NCBI RefSeq assembly: GCF_002286815.1
Contig: NZ_MUNM01000087.1
Coordinates: forward strand, 100,133-164,132
DNA: 64,000 bases
Source: Pseudomonas sp. PICF141
GTDB lineage: Bacteria; Pseudomonadota; Gammaproteobacteria; Pseudomonadales; Pseudomonadaceae
Direction of reading: 5' to 3'
The notes under the pieces are model-generated. The model had not been told where the DNA came from, ran no database searches, and saw nothing but the letters and a program-made list of their open reading frames with translations. The position numbers were made by a program, and so were the translations under genes. Positions 9,802 through 18,627 of this stretch are shown here, in pieces. Every line of letters starts with the position of its first letter. Position 1 is the stretch's first letter.

Positions 9802-10131
9802 ATGACCATGCAACAACGCATCGAATCGACGCTCGGGTTGTTACAGCCTGAGCACCTGCAAGTGCTGGATGAAAGCCACATGCACAGCCGTGGGTTGCAG
9901 ACCCACTTCAAGGCCGTGGTGGTCAGCCAGCAGTTTGAAGGCCTCAGTCGCGTCAAGCGTCACCAGAAGGTGTACGGCACGTTGGGTGAACTGATGGGCG
10001 AGTTCCATGCGTTGGCGCTGCATACCTACACGCCGCAGGAATGGGCACAGATCGACGCAGCCCCGGCCTCGCCGACCTGTGCGGGCGGAGAGAAGCAGCC
10101 GCAAGCCGCAAGCCGCAAGCTACAAGGTTAA
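9802..10131 (+). CDS. bolA: BolA family protein with a repeat-encoded C-terminal tail
   Basis: A 109-residue BolA/IbaG-type protein: HMHSRGLQTHFKAVVVSQQF and VKRHQKVYGTLGELMG are the family core, including the conserved His of the class II KH-like fold. BolA proteins act with monothiol glutaredoxins in iron-sulfur handling and in stress morphology. GGAG lies six bases before the ATG. The last residues (about 99-109, KQPQAASRKLQG) are encoded by the first arm of an intergenic inverted repeat, so the tail is probably a recent non-functional extension. Confidence 0.9.
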   Translation: MTMQQRIESTLGLLQPEHLQVLDESHMHSRGLQTHFKAVVVSQQFEGLSRVKRHQKVYGTLGELMGEFHALALHTYTPQEWAQIDAAPASPTCAGGEKQPQAASRKLQG

Positions 10132-10179
10132 AGAGGCGTGCTTCGAACTTGCAGCTTGAAGCTTGCCGCTTGAGGCTGC
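10095..10179. repeat. Inverted repeat (gcaagccgcaagc family) overlapping the 3' end of bolA
   Basis: The left arm 10095-10125 is three copies of gcaagcc-like units; the right arm 10148-10179 is its imperfect complement (cttgcagcttgaagcttg). The bolA stop codon at 10129-10131 lies just past the left arm, so the arm is coding. Confidence 0.85.
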
Positions 10180-10197
10180 CGTTTTGCTAGAATCCGC

Positions 10198-10228
10198 AAC
10201 GCGCCGCTCACCCGGCGCGTTTTTTTTC
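10198..10228 (+). terminator. Rho-independent terminator after bolA
   Basis: A GC-rich hairpin, aacgcgccg / cggcgcgtt, with a six-base loop, followed by eight T residues. It ends the DUF2059-bolA unit before trhO. Confidence 0.9.
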
Positions 10229-10274
10229 GCATCCGGTTCACCCCTTACGAGGGTAGCCACCTGGAGAATCACCC

Positions 10275-11216
10275 ATGACACAACAGATTGTCGTGGCGGC
10301 ACTGTATAAGTTCGTCACCCTGGAAGATTACGTCGCCCTGCGCGAGCCGCTGCTGCAAGCGATGGTCGACAACGGCATCAAAGGCACGCTGTTGATCGCC
10401 GAAGAAGGCATCAACGGTACCGTGTCCGGCAGCCGCGAAGGCATTGACGGGCTGATGGCCTGGCTCAAGAACGACCCGCGCATGGACGACATCGATCACA
10501 AAGAGTCGTACTGCGACGAGCAGCCGTTCTACCGCACCAAAGTCAAACTCAAGAAAGAAATCGTCACCCTGGGCGTTGAAGGCGTGGACCCGAACAAAAA
10601 GGTCGGCACCTATGTGGATCCGCAGAACTGGAACGCGCTGATCAGCGATCCCGAAGTGCTGCTGATCGACACCCGCAACGACTACGAAGTCTCGATCGGC
10701 ACCTTCGAAGGCGCCATCGATCCGAAGACCACCAGTTTTCGCGAGTTCCCCGACTACATCAAAGCCAATTTCGATCCGGCCGTGCACAAGAAAGTCGCGA
10801 TGTTCTGCACCGGCGGCATTCGCTGCGAGAAGGCTTCGAGCTACATGCTCAGCCAGGGTTTCGACGAGGTCTATCACCTCAAGGGCGGCATCCTGAAGTA
10901 CCTCGAAGAGGTGCCGCAGGAAGAAACCAAATGGCAGGGCGACTGCTTCGTGTTCGATAACCGCGTGACCGTGCGCCACGACCTGAGCGAGGGCGACTAC
11001 GATCAATGTCATGCCTGCCGTACGCCTGTCAGCGTCGAAGACCGCGCGTCCGAGCATTATGTGGCCGGCATCAGTTGCCCGCATTGCTGGGATAAGCTGA
11101 GTGAGAAAACCCGTCGCAGCGCCATCGACCGGCAGAAGCAGATCGAACTGGCCAAGGCGCGCAACCTGCCGCACCCGATTGGTTACAACTACAAGCAAAC
11201 TCCTTCCGAGGCTTGA
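10275..11216 (+). CDS. trhO: tRNA uridine(34) hydroxylase TrhO (rhodanese-like)
   Basis: A 313-residue protein with an N-terminal acylphosphatase-like domain (EEGINGTVSGSREGIDGLM), a central rhodanese domain with the active-site loop MFCTGGIRCEKAS near residue 177-190, and a C-terminal Cys-rich segment (CHACRTP, CPHC) that could bind zinc. TrhO makes 5-hydroxyuridine at the wobble position of tRNA using oxygen. TGGAG precedes the ATG. The DsbA-family gene follows after three bases, so the two are probably co-transcribed. Confidence 0.94.
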   Translation: MTQQIVVAALYKFVTLEDYVALREPLLQAMVDNGIKGTLLIAEEGINGTVSGSREGIDGLMAWLKNDPRMDDIDHKESYCDEQPFYRTKVKLKKEIVTLGVEGVDPNKKVGTYVDPQNWNALISDPEVLLIDTRNDYEVSIGTFEGAIDPKTTSFREFPDYIKANFDPAVHKKVAMFCTGGIRCEKASSYMLSQGFDEVYHLKGGILKYLEEVPQEETKWQGDCFVFDNRVTVRHDLSEGDYDQCHACRTPVSVEDRASEHYVAGISCPHCWDKLSEKTRRSAIDRQKQIELAKARNLPHPIGYNYKQTPSEA

Positions 11217-11219
11217 ACC

Positions 11220-11858
11220 ATGTCAGCATGTCGCCTGCTTTATGTGATGGATCCGATGTGTTCCTGGTGCTGGGGCTTTGCGCCAGTGGCCAAGGCGCTG
11301 GTCGAGCAGGCGCAGGCAGCGGGGGTGGACGTGCATTTGGTGGTCGGCGGTTTGCGCACCGGCAGCGGCTCGGCGCTGGAGCCGACTACTCGACGCTATA
11401 TCCTTGAGCACTGGCAGGCGGTCCACGAGGCCACCGGCCAACCGTTCAAGTTTGAAGGCGCGTTGCCCGACGGTTTTGTCTACGACACCGAGCCTGCCTG
11501 TCGGGCGCTGGTGACGGCGCGCAGCCTGGCACCGGATTGCGCGTGGAAACTGCTCGGGTTGATCCAGCAGGCCTTCTACGCTGAAGGTCGCGACGTCACT
11601 CATGCCAGCGTGTTGGTGGAGCTGGCGGAGCAGGCCGGTTTGCCACGCATCGAGTTCGCCGCCGCCTTCGACCGTGCCGATCAACACGCCGCCACCGCTG
11701 CCGATTTCACCTGGGTCCAGGACCTGGGCATTGCCGGTTTCCCGACCTTGCTGGCAGAGCGTGATGGTCAATTGGCGTTGCTGACCAATGGGTATCAACC
11801 GTTGAATGTGTTGTCACCGTTGCTCGGCCGCTGGCTGGAGCGCGCAGCCTGTGCATGA
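11220..11858 (+). CDS. DsbA-family thioredoxin-fold protein (FrnE-like)
   Basis: A 212-residue thioredoxin-fold protein with the redox motif CSWC at residues 14-17 (DPMCSWCWGF), which places it with cytoplasmic FrnE-like DsbA relatives; no signal peptide is visible. It also has the cis-proline segment IAGFPTLL. Its 3' end overlaps the start of the ABC transporter gene by eight bases, so translation is probably coupled. The substrate is unknown. Confidence 0.85.
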   Translation: MSACRLLYVMDPMCSWCWGFAPVAKALVEQAQAAGVDVHLVVGGLRTGSGSALEPTTRRYILEHWQAVHEATGQPFKFEGALPDGFVYDTEPACRALVTARSLAPDCAWKLLGLIQQAFYAEGRDVTHASVLVELAEQAGLPRIEFAAAFDRADQHAATAADFTWVQDLGIAGFPTLLAERDGQLALLTNGYQPLNVLSPLLGRWLERAACA

Positions 11859-13668
11859 CCTGCCCGACGACGTTCCAGCCCCTGCACGTGTCGACCGTCT
11901 GAGCTGGGCAGAAATCCGTCGTCTGGCCCTTCACCATAAAAAATCCCTGTGGATCGCCAACGGCGTCGCGGTATTGGCAACGCTGTGCAGCGTACCGATC
12001 CCTTTGCTGTTGCCGTTGCTGGTCGACGAAGTACTGCTGGGCCATGGTGACACTGCGCTGAAAATCATGAACCACGCGCTGCCCGATGTCTGGCAGAAAG
12101 CCGCGGGCTACATTGGCCTGATGCTGCTGGTGACTCTGGCACTGCGCTGCGCGGCGTTGTTGTTCAACGTGGTGCAGGCGAAATTGTTTGCGGCGCTGGC
12201 CAAAGACATCGTGTACCGGATCCGGGTGCGGTTGATCGAACGGCTCAAGTGCATCTCGCTGGGCGAATACGAAAGCCTGGGCAGCGGCACGGTGACTACG
12301 CACCTGGTCACCGACCTGGACACCGTGGACAAATTCGTCGGCGAAACCCTCAGTCGTTTCCTCGTGGCCATGCTGACGCTGGTGGGCACCGCCTCGATCC
12401 TGATGTGGATGCACTGGAAACTCGCGCTGCTGATCCTGCTGTTCAACCCGCTGGTGATCTATGCCACGGTGCAGTTGGGCAAGCGGGTTAAACACCTGAA
12501 GAAACTCGAGAACGACAGCACCTCGCGCTTCACCCAGGCCTTGACCGAAACCCTGGATGCCATCCAGGAAGTGCGTGCCGGTAATCGACAGGGGTTTTTC
12601 CTCGGACGGTTGGGCCAGCGAGCGCGTGAAGTGCGTGATTACGCAGTCAGCTCGCAATGGAAAACCGATGCATCGAACCGTGCCAGCGGTTTGCTGTTCC
12701 AGTTCGGCATCGATATTTTTCGCGCCGCGGCCATGCTCACCGTGCTGTTTTCCGACCTGTCCATCGGCCAGATGCTGGCCGTGTTCAGCTACCTGTGGTT
12801 CATGATCGGTCCGGTGGAACAACTGCTCAACCTGCAATACGCCTTTTACGCCGCCGGCGGTGCGCTGTCGCGGATCAACGAGTTGCTGGCCCGTGCCGAT
12901 GAGCCGCAATACAGGGGCAGTGTCGACCCGTTCCAGGGGCGCGACACGGTGGGCATCGAAGTTCAGGGATTGAGTTTCGGCTACGGCGACGAATTGGTCT
13001 TGAACCAAATGAACCTGTCGATTGCCCCCGGCGAAAAAGTCGCGATCGTCGGCGCCAGCGGCGGTGGTAAAAGCACCTTGGTGCAGTTACTGCTGGGCTT
13101 GTACACGCCGCTGGCCGGCACCATCCGTTTCGGTGGTTCGACTCAGCAAGAGATCGGTCTGGAAACCGTGCGTGAAAATGTCGCCGTGGTCTTGCAACAT
13201 CCGGCACTGTTCAACGACACCGTGCGCGCCAACCTGACCATGGGCCGCGAACGCAGCGACGAGGCCTGCTGGCAGGCACTGGAAATTGCTCAGTTGCACA
13301 CGACCGTGCGCGAATTGCCCAACGGCCTGGACAGTGTTGTCGGCCGTTCCGGCGTGCGTTTATCCGGCGGGCAGCGTCAACGGCTGGCGATTGCGCGGAT
13401 GGTACTGGCCGAACCCAAAGTGGTCATTCTCGATGAAGCCACGTCCGCCCTGGACGCGGCCACCGAATACAACCTGCACCAGGCACTGGCGCGGTTCTTG
13501 AGCAACCGCACCACGCTGATCATTGCGCACCGGTTGTCGGCCGTGAAACAGGCCGACCGGGTACTGGTGTTCGACGGCGGCCAGGTTGCCGAGGATGGCG
13601 ACCATCAGCAGCTGATTGCCGATGGTGGTTTGTACGCCAAGCTGTATGGGCATTTGCAGCAGCATTGA
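11851..13668 (+). CDS. ABC exporter, fused membrane and ATPase domains
   Basis: From the GTG at 11851 the protein has 605 residues; this start overlaps the upstream stop and gives the natural N-terminus VHDLPDDVP. Residues about 40-320 form a six-helix ABC exporter membrane domain. The ATPase half has Walker A GASGGGKST, signature LSGGQRQRLAIA, Walker B VVILDEATSALD and the H-loop IIAHRLS. The half-transporter would work as a dimer. The substrate is unknown; the order before rbdA matches PAO1 PA0860-0861 as I remember it. Confidence 0.9.
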   Translation: MHDLPDDVPAPARVDRLSWAEIRRLALHHKKSLWIANGVAVLATLCSVPIPLLLPLLVDEVLLGHGDTALKIMNHALPDVWQKAAGYIGLMLLVTLALRCAALLFNVVQAKLFAALAKDIVYRIRVRLIERLKCISLGEYESLGSGTVTTHLVTDLDTVDKFVGETLSRFLVAMLTLVGTASILMWMHWKLALLILLFNPLVIYATVQLGKRVKHLKKLENDSTSRFTQALTETLDAIQEVRAGNRQGFFLGRLGQRAREVRDYAVSSQWKTDASNRASGLLFQFGIDIFRAAAMLTVLFSDLSIGQMLAVFSYLWFMIGPVEQLLNLQYAFYAAGGALSRINELLARADEPQYRGSVDPFQGRDTVGIEVQGLSFGYGDELVLNQMNLSIAPGEKVAIVGASGGGKSTLVQLLLGLYTPLAGTIRFGGSTQQEIGLETVRENVAVVLQHPALFNDTVRANLTMGRERSDEACWQALEIAQLHTTVRELPNGLDSVVGRSGVRLSGGQRQRLAIARMVLAEPKVVILDEATSALDAATEYNLHQALARFLSNRTTLIIAHRLSAVKQADRVLVFDGGQVAEDGDHQQLIADGGLYAKLYGHLQQH

Positions 13669-13707
13669 GGGATTGCTCGAAGAGCTGCCAATGCTGCGCT
13701 CAGGTGG

Positions 13708-16700
13708 TCAGGATTGTGCTTTGCGTCCATTGGGGCGCTTGCCCCATATCACGTTGAGCGCATCGACCCCATGGTCATAACCGAACCCTTTCAGGATGAT
13801 TGAGCATGAGTCACACGGGGGCAGGGTGGTGACAACGTTGATCGATTTGATGTCACCCGTGTTTGGGTATTTATCTCTGATATAACCGATCAATTTACTT
13901 TCGCTGTCTACGGATGTTGCCCAATTGATAACGTCAGGTCGGGCCGGATCGGTAATGGGGTGAGGGATCGAAAGCAACGCCTCGCCGCTCGATAGTTTTA
14001 AGGATTCAGGGGTTGTCGGCTCCCTTAACCTGTCGACGTTGAAATACAGTGAGTCACCATGTTTCACTGGATTGCCTCTGTTGGACTTGAACAAAGGAAG
14101 GTGTCTGGTGTTGTCCCCAGCTCCAGAAACGCTGACGTAGACTTCAATATTTCCCGCAACGGTTTCGACCTCGGCAAAAGCGATATTGCGCAGCTTTTGC
14201 TGGTGACCGGATGGAAGAAGCTCTTTTAGATCCTCCATTGCTTTGTCAATTTTTGTGCTGTTGGCTGCATTGCCTGGGGCCCTTCTAAAAAGCGCGTCGA
14301 ATCTATTCGCAACACGTTGCTGCAACTCGATAGAGGTCATAGTACTTTTGGCCCAAACATTGGCGCCATCTGTCAGTGTGATGGCAGTTGCTCTTGTTGG
14401 GCCATCAAACATCAGTGATGACGCTGGATAGCCTGTCACCTTCACCCACTTCAATTCATCGAGTGGGTTTGCCGGTGCTCCAATCTTGACCGCGAATTCA
14501 TCGAGTTTATCCAACGCCTGATGCACCTTATCTCTTCCATGAATGCGCACTGAGTTGTTCGCATTCAAGGATCCTAAGTATATGCGTCGTAGTTCCTTTT
14601 CGACTGTATCTTCCAGGAATTTTTGTTTTGATACCTTGTTCATTTGCAACGGCCCCTGGACGCGTTCACTGGCTGAAAGCTTGACCATGTAGTAATCATC
14701 CATGTGCAACTTGGTGAATACATACCGATGGCTTTTGTCCCTGGAATAAACGACGAGCGCGCCGACTTCATGCACATCATCGATTTTTTCGGCGCTGCCG
14801 GTCACTTTCAAGCCCCCATAGATTCCCTCCTGAAATTCGAGGCGGGCGTTGATGGTGTTCTTGGCAACGGGAGTTTTTTGCGTAAGGCCGAGCGATTGAG
14901 GCCTGCCCTTGTAAATAATGAGTTGGCCGTCTCTGACTTCGTAAATTTTTCCTTCAAACGCCAGTAATTGGCGGGATTGGGTTGATGTCGGTTGAGCAGG
15001 TGTGAATCTGCCGTCCCCGAACCATGGAGCCCAGCTATCTTCAACATCCATAAAAGTGCCAGCGGTGGGGCGCTTAGCAGGAGAGTCGGTGATGACGTAC
15101 GTAGTTTTGCAAATTTCTCCGGGGGCCCTGCGAGAACGGCAAGGTAAAGTTTTTAGACTTTTACTTGCATCGAGACTGTCGACGCGACACAAAGCATTTT
15201 CATGCGTTCGGTATGGCACGTTGTCAATGAACACAGTTGTCCTGCCATCAACCTCTAATGTCTTTCTTACATGAGCTGTTTCGGCAATTACATACAGTTC
15301 CTCGTTATCTGCAATACCTATGTGCTGATAGGTCGAACGGCCCATTGATAAGTCATGCGCAGGCAAGCGCGGTCCGAAAGGTTTGCCTGAAACGGGGTCG
15401 ACTGCATGGAAGGCCGGCGATACAGCGGAACCGGTATTGCGCACAGGCACATCTCCCAGGTCCTTGACTGAAGCTAGTTGATCTCCGGTCGACAAAGGCT
15501 TCCAGCGGCCCGGATCGCCGATTTGTGGCAGGCTCTGAGCAAATTCGTAGTGGCCGGCCTTGCCCGCCACGGCTTTGATCCTGACAACGCCCAATTTGAC
15601 CAGTTTTGCCCCTCGGGATCCCAGCGCCTTGAGCAGCGAGCCGACTCCATCAGCCAGATTCAATGCTTGCAAGGCCAATATCGACACCTCTTTAGTCAGT
15701 GACGCAAACGCTGTGAGTTTGGCGAGTGCCGTCAGACGGTTTGCATTGTTCAGTAGCTTCATCGATCCAGAGGACAGTTTGCCGATCGGCGTGGCAAATG
15801 ACGCCAGGTCCAGCGACAGACCGAATGCGCCGTTCACCTTACGCTCCGTATCATCGGATTCTATATCCTCTATAGCCTTCCAGAACGGCACGAGTGTCTT
15901 CACGAAATTCTCGAAGCTTTTTTGGGACGCCTCATCGCGATCAAACTGTGTCTGACCATAAGCAGCGTGGTGAAGCGCTTTCGGATCAACGAATAGCAAT
16001 TCGGTAGCGATGAAATGACTGATTTCCTGGCTGCGTTTTGAATGTATTGTCAGAGCTACATCATCGACATTCTCTACAGTGCTGACAGGGGGCATGAACG
16101 TGTCGCCCAATTGTTCGATGATGGCCTCGCAGTGGGCTGTATCCAGCGGTTTACTGCCTGTTGAGTGAGCTTTCCAGTCAAGGGGTAATGTCTTATGGCA
16201 CAAGACCTCGACGGGGACGGGATTCATACCTATATGCCAGGTCTCGGACTTGAGCAGACCGCCAAATAGCGTTATGTCCAGATTGTTGATGCGACGTATA
16301 ACGCCGGCTCTGGGCAACAGTTCGAATGTGCTGGTAATACCTTTGTAAGTAGTCAGCAACAGCAGGCCATTACGGGCGCGGAGCGGTAATATCTTTTCAG
16401 GCGTTTCGTGCTGGGCTTCTACTTTATATGTTTCCTTTCTCAGGGTGTATAGCTTGAGCGTTCCCAATTCCAGTGCCTGGCGGTCAGGGAGCGTAAGTGA
16501 TGCCAGCAAGCTCTTTATCAATATTTTATAAGCCCCCGTCAGCAAGGTTTTGTGGTCGTTGAAGTTTTGTTCGAATAGTTCCTTGGCGTTGCAAACGGTA
16601 TTGTGTTTTTTGCCAGTTGAAGCGTCTCCAATGTGTAGTTTTCTATCCTCATCTAACCAAATGTAAAAAATGAGAGTGTTGCTGTTTTTATTGATGACGG

Positions 16701-18405
16701 CCCATGGCTTTTTGCTGTCAAAATTGTTGTCGGCAACGACATCACAGACCGAGTACCTCTTTGCCAAATTAAGGTATCGAGCGGGTTCCGCCAGCTCATG
16801 GTCACTCCAGAAGGACTCATTTACAGAACCTCTGTCAGTTATTTTAGGGAAATCCTGATTGATGACGGATTTTGCAATGGACAGGCGGTTGGGGGGCGCT
16901 TCATCGAGTTGCGTGAGCGCGTTGTTTAAAATATTGGTATGGGTATCCAGTTCTGATATCGCCAAGTCGACTTCAAGCTGGGTATATTCTTCAGGTTGTT
17001 TTTGAGGGATTAAACCCTGGGTTGCCGCCCACTCCAAAGTCGGCAGTAACCTCGGGAGAGCTACAGCGAGCGATTGCTCTTCTTGCGCGTCCGCGATTAT
17101 TTTCAAGGGTGTATTGACCAACTGTTGAAAGGTTTTTCTGCCCAGCGCCTTGGGGTCGGTAAGGTTTATAAAATTTACGCCACTCACGAAGTTGACCCAA
17201 ACAACGGAGCTCCTGTAAGGCAGATCTTTCGGGATGTCGCTGATGCGGAATTCGGTTGGGAATTCGCAGAGATACATCCTTGCCATGATAATGGCTTCTT
17301 TTTCTGAACTGGCCCGTTTGGAGGTAAGCAAATGGTCTTTGAATTCCTTCCATATATCTCTGTAGCTTTTTCCCCAGTTCAAGTTTGATTTCAGGTCATA
17401 GCCGGCGATCCTGTCGGGGTATTCAATAATTCGTGATTTGAACCAGATTTGAAGCGCTTGGGCTAGCACTTTGGTGCGAACATGAGGCGAGGTTTCTTCA
17501 CCCATTTTTCCGCCGTACCAATCCATCGTCGCCAGCAAGACGGTTTCCAGTTTTTCGGCTTCCGGACTTTGCAGGATCTTCTGAAGAAAAACTGTTGGTT
17601 GGGCAGCAACCTTTTCAGGCGTGGCTGATGCAAGAATGTCGCTGGCCAAATGGGTCAGAGGGGATGTAATCCCTTCAGGTAGAAACGATTGGATGACCCT
17701 TTTGATTTCGCCTGTAATGAACTGCTCTTGCAATTCATCATGAGGTTCGGCTGCCAGGACACCTTGAAGAGAAACCTGTAGATCTTCTTTCTTAAGAATT
17801 GGCTTGAGGTCCAGGATGTTGAAATCGTCTTCGAGCCCTAGTTGAAAACCTGCGATCTTTTCTTCAAGGGTATCGATGGCGGCCTGATGTTTAGCGGTGT
17901 TGGCCAGATCCCAGGGGTGCAACCCGTAACACGTGGCAAACCTGGGGGCCGAGATCAGGCGATCATAACGAATTTGTCCGCCCAGCAAAGTGGCTGCCTT
18001 TTCGATTCGGGTTCGAAGCGCTTGCCAGTTTTCGTTACCTGTCAGGGACAGTTCGGTTTTGTTCGCACCTTCGCGATTTGAAGTCTCATAAACAAAGACC
18101 CCTTCTTTCAACGTGACGATCAGATAGTGCGGGGAGACATTGTTTTTTCGGCACAGTGCACGGTAGTCGGGATCCACGAGCAACTGCTGTAATGCTTCCT
18201 GGCCAGTTTCGTTTTCATGATCCAGGGGCGAAAAAAATCGTGGCCTGAGCAGGATATTGGAAAAACGGGATAGTGAACCCTCCACATCACGTAAAATCGA
18301 TAGCAACAGTTCGTAGTCCTGGAGTTGACCCCGATGGACCTGAGCGGTGGTCGGGGATGAGGTGCCTGAGGCGTTTGAAGTGCTAATAGAAGAGATTGTT
18401 TGCAT
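13708..18405 (-). CDS. Giant toxin-like protein with C-terminal cytidine-deaminase-like motif
   Basis: A 1565-residue protein without signal peptide. A hydrophobic, helix-rich stretch lies at about residues 856-948 (LSLDLASFATPIGKL, ILALQALNLADGVGSLL), as in large pore- or translocation-type toxins of pseudomonads. The last 75 residues carry D1500-S-E1502 followed by PPC1531DSC1534, the layout of the zinc-binding deaminase fold (xxE ... PCxxC) used by polymorphic toxins. I do not recognise the N-terminal half. GC content is visibly lower than in both neighbours and the gene interrupts a conserved order (ABC transporter, rbdA), so it was probably acquired. No immunity-like gene is adjacent. 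The start has AGAAG upstream. Deaminase is a motif-level inference. Confidence 0.75.
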   Translation of the reverse strand: MQTISSISTSNASGTSSPTTAQVHRGQLQDYELLLSILRDVEGSLSRFSNILLRPRFFSPLDHENETGQEALQQLLVDPDYRALCRKNNVSPHYLIVTLKEGVFVYETSNREGANKTELSLTGNENWQALRTRIEKAATLLGGQIRYDRLISAPRFATCYGLHPWDLANTAKHQAAIDTLEEKIAGFQLGLEDDFNILDLKPILKKEDLQVSLQGVLAAEPHDELQEQFITGEIKRVIQSFLPEGITSPLTHLASDILASATPEKVAAQPTVFLQKILQSPEAEKLETVLLATMDWYGGKMGEETSPHVRTKVLAQALQIWFKSRIIEYPDRIAGYDLKSNLNWGKSYRDIWKEFKDHLLTSKRASSEKEAIIMARMYLCEFPTEFRISDIPKDLPYRSSVVWVNFVSGVNFINLTDPKALGRKTFQQLVNTPLKIIADAQEEQSLAVALPRLLPTLEWAATQGLIPQKQPEEYTQLEVDLAISELDTHTNILNNALTQLDEAPPNRLSIAKSVINQDFPKITDRGSVNESFWSDHELAEPARYLNLAKRYSVCDVVADNNFDSKKPWAVINKNSNTLIFYIWLDEDRKLHIGDASTGKKHNTVCNAKELFEQNFNDHKTLLTGAYKILIKSLLASLTLPDRQALELGTLKLYTLRKETYKVEAQHETPEKILPLRARNGLLLLTTYKGITSTFELLPRAGVIRRINNLDITLFGGLLKSETWHIGMNPVPVEVLCHKTLPLDWKAHSTGSKPLDTAHCEAIIEQLGDTFMPPVSTVENVDDVALTIHSKRSQEISHFIATELLFVDPKALHHAAYGQTQFDRDEASQKSFENFVKTLVPFWKAIEDIESDDTERKVNGAFGLSLDLASFATPIGKLSSGSMKLLNNANRLTALAKLTAFASLTKEVSILALQALNLADGVGSLLKALGSRGAKLVKLGVVRIKAVAGKAGHYEFAQSLPQIGDPGRWKPLSTGDQLASVKDLGDVPVRNTGSAVSPAFHAVDPVSGKPFGPRLPAHDLSMGRSTYQHIGIADNEELYVIAETAHVRKTLEVDGRTTVFIDNVPYRTHENALCRVDSLDASKSLKTLPCRSRRAPGEICKTTYVITDSPAKRPTAGTFMDVEDSWAPWFGDGRFTPAQPTSTQSRQLLAFEGKIYEVRDGQLIIYKGRPQSLGLTQKTPVAKNTINARLEFQEGIYGGLKVTGSAEKIDDVHEVGALVVYSRDKSHRYVFTKLHMDDYYMVKLSASERVQGPLQMNKVSKQKFLEDTVEKELRRIYLGSLNANNSVRIHGRDKVHQALDKLDEFAVKIGAPANPLDELKWVKVTGYPASSLMFDGPTRATAITLTDGANVWAKSTMTSIELQQRVANRFDALFRRAPGNAANSTKIDKAMEDLKELLPSGHQQKLRNIAFAEVETVAGNIEVYVSVSGAGDNTRHLPLFKSNRGNPVKHGDSLYFNVDRLREPTTPESLKLSSGEALLSIPHPITDPARPDVINWATSVDSESKLIGYIRDKYPNTGDIKSINVVTTLPPCDSCSIILKGFGYDHGVDALNVIWGKRPNGRKAQS

Positions 18406-18627
18406 GATGCGGCTTCTCTTGTCTCGTTTCGGTTGGTTCCCTGCAGTTCAGCAGGGGGATCACTACCGATTACAACGACCTGGAAGAGAGTCGGTGCGGT
18501 ACATGTTTATAGCGAGGGGACAGAAGGGTGTTTTATTCATCACTTGCCGGGACTTGGAACGCAACCTAGGCTAGCTGTAGCGATTTCGTCCGGATGGCGA
18601 TCGAGCAGTGCTAAGACAAGGGACCTC
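18406..18627. other. Divergent promoter region between the toxin-like gene and rbdA
   Basis: A 222-base gap. It is open in the rbdA frame back to 18400, but those codons have no family resemblance and no ribosome site, so I treat it as non-coding upstream sequence for both genes. No clear operator was found. Confidence 0.5.

Noticed and set aside
18400..18627. 76-residue N-terminal extension of rbdA
   Set aside because: No resemblance to the family; MKQTRTLGTPRLLG at 18628 is followed at once by the expected first membrane helix.
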